Shown one piece after another: positions 1 to 6,129 of a stretch of 64,000 nt of DNA. The stretch is from a virus. The position numbers and the translations under genes are program-made. The notes beneath the pieces were generated by a model, which was given only the letters and a program-made list of their open reading frames with translations, did not search any database and had not been told where the DNA came from. Every line of letters starts with the position of its first letter. Positions within the stretch are counted from its first letter, which is position 1. Location of the stretch: positions 1 through 64,000 of IMG/VR virus record IMGVR_UViG_3300017746_000001. One strand, written 5' to 3'.

Positions 1-1
1 A

Positions 2-208
2 TGGGGGAGTGATCCTGCCTATGATAGATTGAGTGTTGCCGCACTAGGTTTAGGGTCGTACATACTATTTACACACTTATACAGCACTAAACAGCCTTTG
101 TCACAAAGAGATCAAAACAGAATTCGTAATTTCCTCCTACTCGGAGGCGCAGGTGCTTTAGCGACTGGAATGTTTCATGTAATTCCATATAATCTAAAAT
201 TGTTGTAG
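2..208 (+). CDS. C-terminal part of a small membrane protein (cut by window edge)
   Basis: An open frame enters from the left edge and ends at TAG 206-208, giving 68 visible residues that begin WGSDPAYDRLS. Two hydrophobic stretches are visible (VAALGLGSYILFTHLY and FLLLGGAGALATGMFHVI) with a polar loop between them. It ends 8 bases before the next gene, which is also a two-helix membrane protein, so the two look like one operon. The true start lies outside the window. The family is not recognised. A structural or envelope membrane protein is possible from context only. Confidence 0.6.
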   Translation, partial: WGSDPAYDRLSVAALGLGSYILFTHLYSTKQPLSQRDQNRIRNFLLLGGAGALATGMFHVIPYNLKLL

Positions 209-216
209 GTGAGAAA

Positions 217-444
217 ATGGAAAACTATCCCGCTAAATTCTATAATAAAGAAGATAATATTACACATATAGTGGGATATACTCTTGCTTTGGGTATACTT
301 GCTACTGGAGTCGTGGAAACGCTTCACGGATTTTATTCGTATTCGAAAGGCAATAAGACGAGTTTGTTACTTGGACCTGCAGTTTTTGTGGCAGGGGGCG
401 CACTTGCATATCTCTACTTGAAAGAAGCTAAGGTGATTTATTGA
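217..444 (+). CDS. Small two-helix membrane protein
   Basis: 75 residues. The ATG follows AGGTGAGAAA, a good archaeal ribosome site. Residues about 16-36 (THIVGYTLALGILATGVVE) and 50-68 (LLLGPAVFVAGGALAYLYL) are hydrophobic, with a short basic loop between them, so the protein should sit in a membrane. Its stop overlaps a following TTG-start frame in the form ATTGA. No family is recognised. Its place among several tiny membrane proteins suggests a virion membrane or envelope role, which is inference. Confidence 0.7.
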   Translation: MENYPAKFYNKEDNITHIVGYTLALGILATGVVETLHGFYSYSKGNKTSLLLGPAVFVAGGALAYLYLKEAKVIY

Positions 445-518
445 AACTTAGATTGTTAACAGATATAGTGGTGTGGAGAGTAGGCATGAGTTTACCAATG
501 GCAGGTGATGATTCATAA
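441..518 (+). CDS. 25-residue ORF with TTG start, translationally coupled
   Basis: TTG at 441 overlaps the stop of the upstream gene (ATTGA) and is preceded by AGGTGATT. It encodes MKLRLLTDIVVWRVGMSLPM followed by AGDDS and TAA at 516-518. That stop overlaps the next ATG as TAATG. The chain of overlaps plus the ribosome site argues for real translation, either as a product or as a coupling leader. The function is unknown. The gene is too short to judge by codon use. Confidence 0.4.
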   Translation: MKLRLLTDIVVWRVGMSLPMAGDDS

Positions 519-706
519 TGAAGAGATTGTGGGCTGAACTACATTTGAGATATATTTGCCCTTCCTGTCCCATGCAGAAGCAAGCGAGCAGAGACATTAA
601 TGGAGAAGGGTCTTGTTACTGGAATACTCAATGGTCCAAAGGTAACTATGACATTCCCATGGTAATGGGCAGATGGTGGAATCCAAGCGATAGGAAATGG
701 AAATGA
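518..706 (+). CDS. Small Cys-containing protein, unknown
   Basis: 62 residues. The ATG at 518 follows CAGGTGATGATTCATA, a good archaeal ribosome site lying inside the end of the tiny upstream ORF. The sequence has a CPSC pair at residues 14-17 and a third Cys near 33, so a small metal site is possible but incomplete. It is Trp-rich towards the end (GRWWNPSDRKWK). No family is recognised. Confidence 0.6.
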   Translation: MKRLWAELHLRYICPSCPMQKQASRDINGEGSCYWNTQWSKGNYDIPMVMGRWWNPSDRKWK

Positions 707-727
707 AACTAAGAGGTGAACTGTAAA

Positions 728-991
728 ATGAATCCAATCGATGTTGGCTATGGCCCTGTTCAATTTGAGAGATCTTTCAAATCAGTCCCTAAACCCCCAA
801 CCCCAAGTCTTGCAGGGTTGGGTTCTGGTCTTGGATATAATCCACCTAAAATGCTAGTAAATACTGCGGCGATAGGGTTAGTTGGTATTGGCGTTGCTGC
901 AGTAGTAATGGGCGACAAATCTCAAAGAAAAAGAAACGCAAAAATGGCTGCCGCTTTTGCTGCTGTAGCATTTTTCGCTATTTCATCTTGA
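728..991 (+). CDS. Small membrane protein with NPP motif before its helices
   Basis: 87 residues. I chose ATG 728 because GAGGTGA lies 7 bases upstream; a longer GTG start at 716 would overlap that ribosome site. The N-terminal part is Pro/Gly-rich, then comes GYNPPKMLVN, then hydrophobic segments TAAIGLVGIGVAAVVMG and AAAFAAVAFFAISS separated by a basic RKRNAK loop. The NPP directly before a helix matches a motif seen across this window. It converges with the minus-strand gene ending at 983, overlapping it by 9 bases. Probable virion membrane protein (inference). Confidence 0.7.
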   Translation: MNPIDVGYGPVQFERSFKSVPKPPTPSLAGLGSGLGYNPPKMLVNTAAIGLVGIGVAAVVMGDKSQRKRNAKMAAAFAAVAFFAISS

Positions 992-1600
992 TTTCTTGAT
1001 GAGTTTATCCACCATTTTCGAACTGATTTTACGCTTGTCGTCAAAGTGGTCTGAATTTCTCCACAAAGGCCATGTCCAGGATAACTCATCGACTACTGCC
1101 CCATGCCCTTTTCTCCTATCCACTTGCAGATGTAGTAGCTTCGCGTGAGCCCAATCAGTATCTTGATTACGATTAAAATAATCTGTAATGTAATCTAATG
1201 CGATATTTAGATCCGTTGTAACAGCCTCTATGCCCCAGTTAATGCCTTCTCTTTTCGTAGGGCAACTCTTCTTTGGACACCATACAGGAATATTGTGATT
1301 AAAGACAATGAATATGTCCTTGTATCTGCCTGTTAGTCTGTTCCAGAAAGACGGTTTTGATATTAAGTCAGGGTCCATGCCCATTAACATAGATTGCATT
1401 TCCTTCGCATGTTGGTCTTTCAGCCTCCTTATTTGTGCTTCATACCGATCTGCAACTGCTTGAGTCGCTTGTTGAAATGCCATCTCTTCTTCTAGATTTA
1501 CTAAGTGAGTTCCTGATTCATCCACTACTGGTAAAGTGTCTTTTTTGGCTGCGTTTCTAACCCTGGTTGAGTTAGTGCCTTTCTTGCCTTTTTCTGTCAT
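983..1600 (-). CDS. Unknown protein with coiled-coil segment
   Basis: 205 residues, ATG start. The first 20 residues are Lys/Arg-rich. Residues about 35-75 (LEEEMAFQQATQAVADRYEA and following) are predicted helical coiled coil. The C-terminal half holds a compact Trp-rich region with one Cys pair (CPKKSC). The start overlaps the end of the upstream gene at 1597 as ATGA, so the two are translationally coupled. No family is recognised. Confidence 0.7.
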   Translation of the reverse strand: MTEKGKKGTNSTRVRNAAKKDTLPVVDESGTHLVNLEEEMAFQQATQAVADRYEAQIRRLKDQHAKEMQSMLMGMDPDLISKPSFWNRLTGRYKDIFIVFNHNIPVWCPKKSCPTKREGINWGIEAVTTDLNIALDYITDYFNRNQDTDWAHAKLLHLQVDRRKGHGAVVDELSWTWPLWRNSDHFDDKRKISSKMVDKLIKKSR

Positions 1601-2070
1601 AATTCATTCTCCCAGTCTTTTATTTCAATTGTTTTCCTAAATACATCGTGATTTGCCTTGCATACGCTACAACTGCCTTTGAAGGGTTGAGCGTTCTCAC
1701 AATGACCACACCAAAACATTCTTTTTACTTGATAATTAGGCATTTCGAACTCTTCCCATAGCATAGGTAATTTACTTATATTCCACTTTTCTCCTTTCCA
1801 ATCTTTTCCTTTTTTGTCTAGGTCTGAGGGAATCATGTATTCTGCATGACTTTTCTTTTCAAACGGACCCCATGCCATTTCTCTCTGTATCAAAATACCC
1901 AAAGGCGTGATTCTAAAATCTGAACCTTTTGACAATAAATCTATTGTTTCCTTAATAGTTTTCTTCGAGTATTCTTCTGGAAATTCTGTTTCGTTTTTTG
2001 AGGCTTTGCTTGAGTTCATAATGAACCATGCCGCGTTAGCCGTAAACGCTTGAAAGCCCTTCTTTTCCAT
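1597..2070 (-). CDS. Zinc-ribbon protein, unknown function
   Basis: 157 residues. The C-terminal third carries FWCGHCENAQPFKGSCSVC, a CxxC-x8-CxxC zinc ribbon at about residues 119-137. The N-terminal part is helical (for example EYSKKTIKETIDLLSKG) and could be a small HTH, but I cannot assign one. It sits between a coiled-coil protein and a short acidic protein in one leftward run. A nucleic-acid or protein-binding regulator is plausible. Confidence 0.7.
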   Translation of the reverse strand: MEKKGFQAFTANAAWFIMNSSKASKNETEFPEEYSKKTIKETIDLLSKGSDFRITPLGILIQREMAWGPFEKKSHAEYMIPSDLDKKGKDWKGEKWNISKLPMLWEEFEMPNYQVKRMFWCGHCENAQPFKGSCSVCKANHDVFRKTIEIKDWENEL

Positions 2071-2093
2071 CTAAATGCCCCATTATTGAAGAA

Positions 2094-2414
2094 TTATTCT
2101 TCTTCATTTGTAGTAAGGTCAACAGTTATTCCCAATCCGGTTTTAATGGCTTCAAGGGCTTCTGGGAAACTGTTTAAGAAACTAAGAATATCATCATTAA
2201 TTGCCTTCCTAGTTTCTCTGACCTTTTGCTTAATCAGAAGTTGAGTTAGATCCCAAGACTCTTGCATTACAATTGTTCTTGCTGTTTGAGAATCTAAGTT
2301 ATCAATCTGTAAAGCTCCACCCATTAGAGATTGCGTCATTTGTTGCAATTCTTTTTGCGTTAGAGTTACTTGTGCAGTTTCGGTGTTTTCATTTTCAGTT
2401 TCTTCGTTTGTCAT
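2094..2414 (-). CDS. Small acidic helical protein
   Basis: 106 residues. The N-terminal 15 residues are almost all Glu, Asn and Thr and the end is DLTTNEEE, with an amphipathic helical middle (VTLTQKELQQMTQSLMGG and WDLTQLLIKQKVRETRKAIN). No Cys and no membrane segment. The start lies 2 bases after the recombinase stop at 2417, so the two may be co-transcribed. It could be a small adaptor or accessory factor of the recombinase. No family is recognised. Confidence 0.65.
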   Translation of the reverse strand: MTNEETENENTETAQVTLTQKELQQMTQSLMGGALQIDNLDSQTARTIVMQESWDLTQLLIKQKVRETRKAINDDILSFLNSFPEALEAIKTGLGITVDLTTNEEE

Positions 2415-2416
2415 GT

Positions 2417-3370
2417 TTATTCCTCCTCATCGCCCGCAGTCGCTTGAGATTCTGTACCACGGACATAGGAATTGTCGTTTAATTGTGACCACGATTTTAG
2501 GCGCTTCCACTCAAAATCTTTGACTGACTCATCACCATCAGCCACTTCTAAAAAATACGGAGCTACTACATCGAAACGACGATTATACATTCTCTCATCG
2601 TTATCGTTTGGGCCGTAAAGAGGAGGTTGTTGAAGTGCCTTTCCTGGTTCCGATATTGAACCTGCAATGTAAAGCGAGGCTCTACCTATGATGTTCCTTA
2701 CGGTACTTCTATTCCACACTAAACTGCCATTTCTAGTTCTATGCTGATTAATTACTAGGCTAGTAATTATCTTTGAAATGCCCCATCCTGCCGCAGTATC
2801 TTCTAAAATTTTTCTCACGATTTCGGCTTCTCTAGTCTCAGGCACTAAAAGACCAGGGGAGACTCTTGCCCCTTGAGTAGTGAAAGTATCGTCTATTTTG
2901 TACCCAAAAGGCGGAACACCAATCCATCTCCCACTTCTTTTTGCACCCTCTAATCCCATCTTTACACGGCTTGAAATTACTTCCCTTTCCATCTCTGCAA
3001 AGGCACCCATTACTTGTATGAAAAAGCGCCCCTGAGCAGTAGTAGTGTCCACTCTTTCTTCGGTTGAAACGAAGTCGCATTCTTTGGTTCTAAGGTCATC
3101 TAACCATAGAACCATGTTCCTCAAATTCCTGTGAATTCTGTCTAATTTGTATATGATTACGATCTTCCATTCTGTACCTGCGTTCTCCATCATTTCGATA
3201 TATCCTGGACGGTGTTCGAAGGCACTTCCTGAACCTGTGTCATGGTAGTGATTTACTACTTCATAGCCTTCAAATTCTGCCTGTTGCTTACATCTTCTAA
3301 GTTGTTCTTCTGGCGAATGGCCGTCTTCCTGATATTCTGTCGATATTCTAGTATATACTACTGCTTTCAT
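2417..3370 (-). CDS. Serine recombinase (resolvase/invertase family)
   Basis: 317 residues. The N-terminal catalytic domain (about 1-140) starts KAVVYTRIS with the nucleophile Ser10 and has the YKLDRIHRN block at 74-82 with the family's conserved Arg residues. Then comes an E-helix-like segment with AEMEREVISSRVKMGLEGAK. Residues about 150-240 resemble the DNA-binding Recombinase domain of large serine recombinases (GVPPFGYK, ETREAEIVRKI). The tail is short and has no Cys-rich zinc ribbon, so it is intermediate between small resolvases and phage-type integrases. It probably integrates, resolves or inverts DNA. Hairpin-rich DNA lies just upstream of its start and could hold a target site. Confidence 0.93.
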   Translation of the reverse strand: MKAVVYTRISTEYQEDGHSPEEQLRRCKQQAEFEGYEVVNHYHDTGSGSAFEHRPGYIEMMENAGTEWKIVIIYKLDRIHRNLRNMVLWLDDLRTKECDFVSTEERVDTTTAQGRFFIQVMGAFAEMEREVISSRVKMGLEGAKRSGRWIGVPPFGYKIDDTFTTQGARVSPGLLVPETREAEIVRKILEDTAAGWGISKIITSLVINQHRTRNGSLVWNRSTVRNIIGRASLYIAGSISEPGKALQQPPLYGPNDNDERMYNRRFDVVAPYFLEVADGDESVKDFEWKRLKSWSQLNDNSYVRGTESQATAGDEEE

Positions 3371-3415
3371 CTTAAAATCCCCTTTTTGCGTTTTTTACCA
3401 AATATGCATCAAATA

Positions 3416-3458
3416 GGGGGGGTTGAGGGCAATAATTGTCATTTTCTTACAACCCCCC
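3416..3458. repeat. Perfect inverted repeat with G-run, upstream of recombinase
   Basis: GGGGGGTTG at 3417-3425 pairs with CAACCCCCC at 3450-3458, leaving a 24-base loop. It sits 46-90 bases before the recombinase start. It could be a terminator-like hairpin for the gene ending at 3447, a regulatory site, or part of a recombination site. Confidence 0.6.
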
Positions 3459-3764
3459 ATAAACTTCGTTTAGAACCATAAACGCGATGACTGTTTTTAC
3501 AAATGACATTAATGTTCTAATTCCTGCCATGGTTCCCATGCTGTCTAGTAACCTTCGTTCTAGCTTCCAGAACCAACTGCGATCATGTTTCATGGTTGAA
3601 CCTTGGAGGGGATAATGTCGTTTAACAGATGTGGTCGAATAATTAGTAAGGGGTTTATGCACCACAAACCCCCCTATGTAGGCACACATAACGCACAAAC
3701 CATGTGGTTCACCGCTTACAATTGGGGGGTTCACCCCTAAAATAGTATAATTTTTGTAAATCAT
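3447..3764 (-). CDS. Small membrane-anchored protein, start uncertain
   Basis: 105 residues if read from ATG 3764, or 49 residues from ATG 3593 (MKHDRSWFWKLERR). The C-terminal stretch MGTMAGIRTLMSFVKTVIAFMVL is a likely membrane helix behind a basic segment. The longer form includes VNPPIVSG, the NPP motif seen elsewhere, but also runs through a region of G/C-run hairpins (3650-3672) that looks non-coding. I favour the short form. Function unknown. Confidence 0.45.
   Translation of the reverse strand: MIYKNYTILGVNPPIVSGEPHGLCVMCAYIGGFVVHKPLTNYSTTSVKRHYPLQGSTMKHDRSWFWKLERRLLDSMGTMAGIRTLMSFVKTVIAFMVLNEVYGGL
3650..3672. repeat. Inverted repeat GGGGTTT / AAACCCC
   Basis: GGGGTTT at 3650-3656 and AAACCCC at 3666-3672 form a perfect 7-base stem with a 9-base loop. 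A further GGGGGG...CCCC pair follows at 3724-3737. These G-run elements cluster around the recombinase promoter side and are not explained by coding needs. Confidence 0.5.
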
Positions 3765-3831
3765 TACTAATTGTTACTAATGTATGTAGTTGCATATTGT
3801 TGCACATTACGCAACTATAAGATATGGTTCT

Positions 3832-3850
3832 ATGGTTATGCAATAACCAT
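3832..3850. promoter_or_regulatory. Perfect palindrome in AT-rich intergenic region
   Basis: ATGGTTAT and ATAACCAT flank GCA, an 8-base perfect inverted repeat. The surrounding 3765-3903 is AT-rich, with repeated TTACTAAT and GTTGCA/GCAAC words and a TATA-like stretch just before ATG 3904. It lies between opposite-strand units and looks like an operator or promoter region. Confidence 0.5.
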
Positions 3851-3903
3851 GCAAGCATAACAATACTAAACGCTTAATTGACTATACTTATCCATTATAA
3901 CCA

Positions 3904-4074
3904 ATGGACATCGTTGGTGCTTTGCTCTCGGCTTTAATTGCTGCAGTTTTGATAATCCTATGCATTTTCTTAATTATACTAATTCTTGCTGTTGGTGCTG
4001 TCTGCATTTTTATCGGTGTTGTTTTTTTGGGATGGGTCAGGAATTCTATTATTTTCTGGAGCCACGAGACTTAG
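3904..4074 (+). CDS. Possible 56-residue membrane protein, antisense overlap
   Basis: ATG 3904 to TAG 4074. Residues 4-46 are almost continuously hydrophobic (ALLSALIAAVLIILCIFLII and following), ending RNSIIFWSHET. There is no clear ribosome site, though the AT-rich region upstream could give a leaderless transcript. It overlaps the 3' half of the minus-strand zinc-ribbon gene at 3979-4179, whose tail there is low-complexity. Either frame could be the by-product of the other, so confidence is low. Confidence 0.35.
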   Translation: MDIVGALLSALIAAVLIILCIFLIILILAVGAVCIFIGVVFLGWVRNSIIFWSHET

Positions 4075-4179
4075 ATCGTAAAGCAAACAATCTAGGCACG
4101 AATTATGCCTGGGGAGAATGGCTTCAAGTTGTCCACATTTAGGGCAATAGGTATTACATTCTGGTATAATCCAACTCAT
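3979..4179 (-). CDS. Small zinc-ribbon protein
   Basis: 66 residues. CPKC at 12-15 and CLDC at 28-31 make a classic four-Cys zinc ribbon. The tail after residue 42 is Asn/Asp/Lys-rich and probably disordered. ATG overlaps the upstream stop as ATGA, which supports this start. It is the last of five consecutive tiny zinc-finger genes. Likely a nucleic-acid-binding or regulatory factor. Confidence 0.65.
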   Translation of the reverse strand: MSWIIPECNTYCPKCGQLEAILPRHNSCLDCLLYDLSLVAPENNRIPDPSQKNNTDKNADSTNSKN

Positions 4180-4361
4180 GGACCAGCCTCTCCATCATAC
4201 ATCTCATGGTATTTGTCTATCCATTCTTTGTGATCCATCCAAATGCCATTTAGACCACAAGAGCCCCACCATGCACCGCAGGCTTTGACTCTACTACCAT
4301 CATCTCTTTCGAAATGCATCCATTTATCTGTAAGGCACCCCCTACAAACGAGTATTTTCAT
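4176..4361 (-). CDS. Small Cys-rich protein, probable zinc finger
   Basis: 61 residues. CRGC at residues 6-9 pairs with Cys28 and Cys35 (KACGAWWGSCG), giving four possible zinc ligands. The rest is Trp- and acid-rich. It is coupled to the following gene by ATGA. Unknown family, found in a run of similar small metal-binding ORFs. Confidence 0.65.
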   Translation of the reverse strand: MKILVCRGCLTDKWMHFERDDGSRVKACGAWWGSCGLNGIWMDHKEWIDKYHEMYDGEAGP

Positions 4362-4371
4362 TGATATGCTC

Positions 4372-4623
4372 CTATGTAATTAAAAATGGAAATTCCAACA
4401 TTGTGATTAGTTGTTGCCTTTTTTCAGGGGCGGAAGATATGATTTTGAGTTTGTGTTCCGCAGGGATAGCTTCGCATACAGTAATTAAGTGCTGGACTCG
4501 GTTGCCGTACTTTACATCGTCTAGGCAATACTGACAAGGCCAAATTGTTCGGTTCATGGAAATCTTTGGGGGAGAAGTAAGTCTATGAATTGATTGGTCA
4601 AATACCCCTTCTTTTCCGTTCAT
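4372..4623 (-). CDS. Small C2HC-type zinc-finger protein
   Basis: 83 residues from ATG 4623 (MNGKEGVFDQS). A GTG at 4671 is possible but would overlap the upstream zinc gene far more. WPCQYCLDDVKYGNRVQHLITVC has the spacing Cys-x2-Cys-x12-His-x4-Cys. The C-terminal part is a short helix (APEKRQQLITMLEF). It overlaps the stop of the gene at 4598-4741. Likely DNA-binding. Confidence 0.6.
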   Translation of the reverse strand: MNGKEGVFDQSIHRLTSPPKISMNRTIWPCQYCLDDVKYGNRVQHLITVCEAIPAEHKLKIISSAPEKRQQLITMLEFPFLIT

Positions 4624-4741
4624 TTCTGATTTTTTTCTTCTCTGCAATGTAACATTTTCCACACAAACCACCTAAGCCTGTCACACCTCTAGAACAAGAT
4701 CTAGGCTTCAACGAACCGCATTTGTTACAGGGCGTAGGCAA
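4598..4741 (-). CDS. 47-residue zinc-finger protein with TTG start
   Basis: TTG 4741 follows GAAGTGATAAT. The product MPTPCNKCGSLKPRSCSRG continues to GLCGKCYIAEKKK and ends ERKRRGI. CNKC and CGKC pairs form a four-Cys site, with a highly basic tail suited to nucleic-acid binding. It starts 13 bases after the stop of the next upstream zinc gene. The tight packing and paired CxxC motifs make a real gene likely despite its size. Confidence 0.55.
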   Translation of the reverse strand: MPTPCNKCGSLKPRSCSRGVTGLGGLCGKCYIAEKKKIRNERKRRGI

Positions 4742-4754
4742 ATTATCACTTCAA

Positions 4755-4886
4755 TTACCTGTTGTTTTCATTTTCTATATGCCGTAAAGCATATTCTAGA
4801 GAGATTCTTTCACCGCATACTCCACAAGTGAGTGTTACCAAATTCCAATCCTCGTTACCGTCACATCGGCAACGAGTTTCGTGCAT
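4755..4886 (-). CDS. 43-residue zinc-finger protein
   Basis: ATG 4886 to TAA 4755. MHETRCRCDGNEDWNLVTLT continues with CGVCGERISLEYA and ends NENNR. CxC at residues 6-8 and CxxC at 21-24 give four ligands in a zinc-ribbon-like arrangement, followed by one helix. It lies 8 bases after the Hc1-like gene stop at 4895. First gene of the five-gene zinc-finger run. Confidence 0.55.
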   Translation of the reverse strand: MHETRCRCDGNEDWNLVTLTCGVCGERISLEYALRHIENENNR

Positions 4887-4894
4887 TTACTTAT

Positions 4895-5077
4895 TCACCT
4901 TGTATTCTTGTCAGATTGGACTTGCACACGAATGTCCTGTGCAGTACCTTTTAGGGTCTGCATAGCCTTTCGAACGCGAGTTCCAGCAGCAGAATTGCCC
5001 TTGTCGTGCTTTGCAGCATCGCTCTTGGCAGCAGTCAGTAGTTCAATCATTTCATCAACCTTAGTCTCTATAGACAT
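4895..5077 (-). CDS. Hc1-like (histone H1-like) small DNA-binding protein
   Basis: 60 residues from ATG 5077 (MSIETKVDEMIELLTAAKSD). The block DKGNSAAGTRVRKAMQTLKG closely follows the family pattern of chlamydial/bacterial Hc1-like histone H1 proteins (GN-x-AAGTR-x-RK-x-MQ). Those proteins form two helices and bind DNA to condense the chromosome. I rejected the longer start at 5212 because it would run into the upstream gene. This short form has only the helical core and no long Lys/Ala tail. Here it could organise viral DNA or regulate transcription. Confidence 0.7.
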   Translation of the reverse strand: MSIETKVDEMIELLTAAKSDAAKHDKGNSAAGTRVRKAMQTLKGTAQDIRVQVQSDKNTR

Positions 5078-5100
5078 AAATAACCCTAAATGCTGTTGTC

Positions 5101-5562
5101 CTATAACTGTTCCTTGGTAAAAAGGGCGATTGGAGTACCATAAGGGGAGTTTCTGAATACGGAAAGGCCGTGATGCTCTATGATTCCTCCCTGACCCATT
5201 TTTGATTGCCAAATGTTTCTGCCTGGATATTTCTTATTCCTTTTGGCGGCATGAGTAACTTTGTAGCCATCACCTTCTTTTAGTGCAAAGAGAGCTACAT
5301 CGGCATTCATTTCACTACTTACAGGCCTATACCCATGTTTCTGATAATATGTTAAGAATTCACCCAAAGAGGATGTCCCATCATAGTTTAGATCTATTTC
5401 GTTCCACACCCACCTGTCAGATATTCCTAATGACCAGGCAATGCAATTGTAAGTATCATCAAAATCTGAAACCATGCTCATTTCGAGATGTGGGAAATCA
5501 TCCATGTAAATTTGCCACAAGGCAGGAGGGGTGCCAAATCCTAGGGGTTTTTTTGACCTCAC
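5101..5562 (-). CDS. Putative DUF7689-like, possible cysteine-peptidase-fold protein
   Basis: 153 residues. DDTYNCIAWSLGISDRWVW near residues 35-53, a Asp-rich YDG loop, ADVALFAL near 88-95 and YKVTHAA near 100-106 match what I remember of a bacterial family annotated DUF7689. The Cys early and His late with a beta-rich middle resemble an NlpC/P60-like arrangement, so it may cut peptides or cell-surface polymers. Catalysis is inferred, not shown. It is the first gene upstream of the Hc1-like protein and is coupled to the gene at 5559 by ATGA. Confidence 0.6.
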   Translation of the reverse strand: MRSKKPLGFGTPPALWQIYMDDFPHLEMSMVSDFDDTYNCIAWSLGISDRWVWNEIDLNYDGTSSLGEFLTYYQKHGYRPVSSEMNADVALFALKEGDGYKVTHAAKRNKKYPGRNIWQSKMGQGGIIEHHGLSVFRNSPYGTPIALFTKEQL

Positions 5563-5771
5563 AATAACACACTCCCGACTACCCCAAGAAGCATTAGGAA
5601 TTGAACGATTCGCCAGTTTAGTATCATTTCGTCTTTTCCTTTGTTAATTGTATCAAGAATCTTATCAACTATTTCATCAACCTTTTCTTCGGTTTCAGGA
5701 GATACATTGTGTTCAATCTTAGCAGGAATTTTGAACTGTAGAGTTTCTAGTAGGGTTGATTTTCGACTCAT
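5559..5771 (-). CDS. Small single-helix membrane protein
   Basis: 70 residues from ATG 5771 (MSRKSTLLETLQ), which overlaps the upstream stop as ATGA. A start at 5786 is also open. Residues about 20-50 form an acidic amphipathic helix (SPETEEKVDEIVDKILDTIN), then WRIVQFLMLLGVVGSVLL is a C-terminal membrane anchor. The layout resembles a small tail-anchored or holin-like protein, but nothing specific supports that. It lies in the fibre gene cluster. Confidence 0.65.
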   Translation of the reverse strand: MSRKSTLLETLQFKIPAKIEHNVSPETEEKVDEIVDKILDTINKGKDEMILNWRIVQFLMLLGVVGSVLL

Positions 5772-6127
5772 TCGGCCAACTCCCAATCCATCTCTATTTC
5801 ATTCCACCTATACCTGTTCCCATCTTCTGGCATTTCAATAGGAGATTCCCAATTGCATGTGTCCTCGTTTAATAGCCAAGATAAATAGGGCCTTGGAGAG
5901 ATAAACGCATCTCTGTTTTTGTCATAAGTATAGCCTACGCCCGCGAACCTTTTTCTAAATGAGGCGCTATAACTTGTCTGAACCCATTCGCCACCTAGAT
6001 TTTTTTCTAGGAAGTTTTTGCCTAGTAGTTCGTTGTGTCTGCCGTCGGCATCTCTGATGTAATCATCATTTAATACAATTACACGCAATACGATTGATCT
6101 CCCATCTATTTCTGCAAAATGAGCCAT
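5768..6127 (-). CDS. Conserved marine-phage type protein of fibre cluster
   Basis: 119 residues. MAHFAEIDGRSIVLRVIVLN, then GEWVQTSYSASFRKRFAGVG, YTYDKNRDAFI, PYLSWLLNEDTCNWE and a final Trp-rich RYRWNEIEMDWE. This is the pattern of a small protein very common in marine cyanophage and pelagiphage tail-fibre neighbourhoods, whose function is not known. Its presence next to fibre genes supports a marine virus and a role in receptor-binding or decoration. Confidence 0.75.
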   Translation of the reverse strand: MAHFAEIDGRSIVLRVIVLNDDYIRDADGRHNELLGKNFLEKNLGGEWVQTSYSASFRKRFAGVGYTYDKNRDAFISPRPYLSWLLNEDTCNWESPIEMPEDGNRYRWNEIEMDWELAE

Positions 6128-6129
6128 AA

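Noticed and set aside
2417-3370. Calling the recombinase a transposon resolvase of an inserted element
   Set aside because: No terminal inverted repeats, transposase or target duplication bracket it, and it is contiguous with neighbouring genes.
5078-5212. N-terminal extension of the Hc1-like gene to 5212
   Set aside because: It lies wholly inside or against the coding region of the DUF7689-like gene and lacks a ribosome site, while ATG 5077 gives the expected family length.
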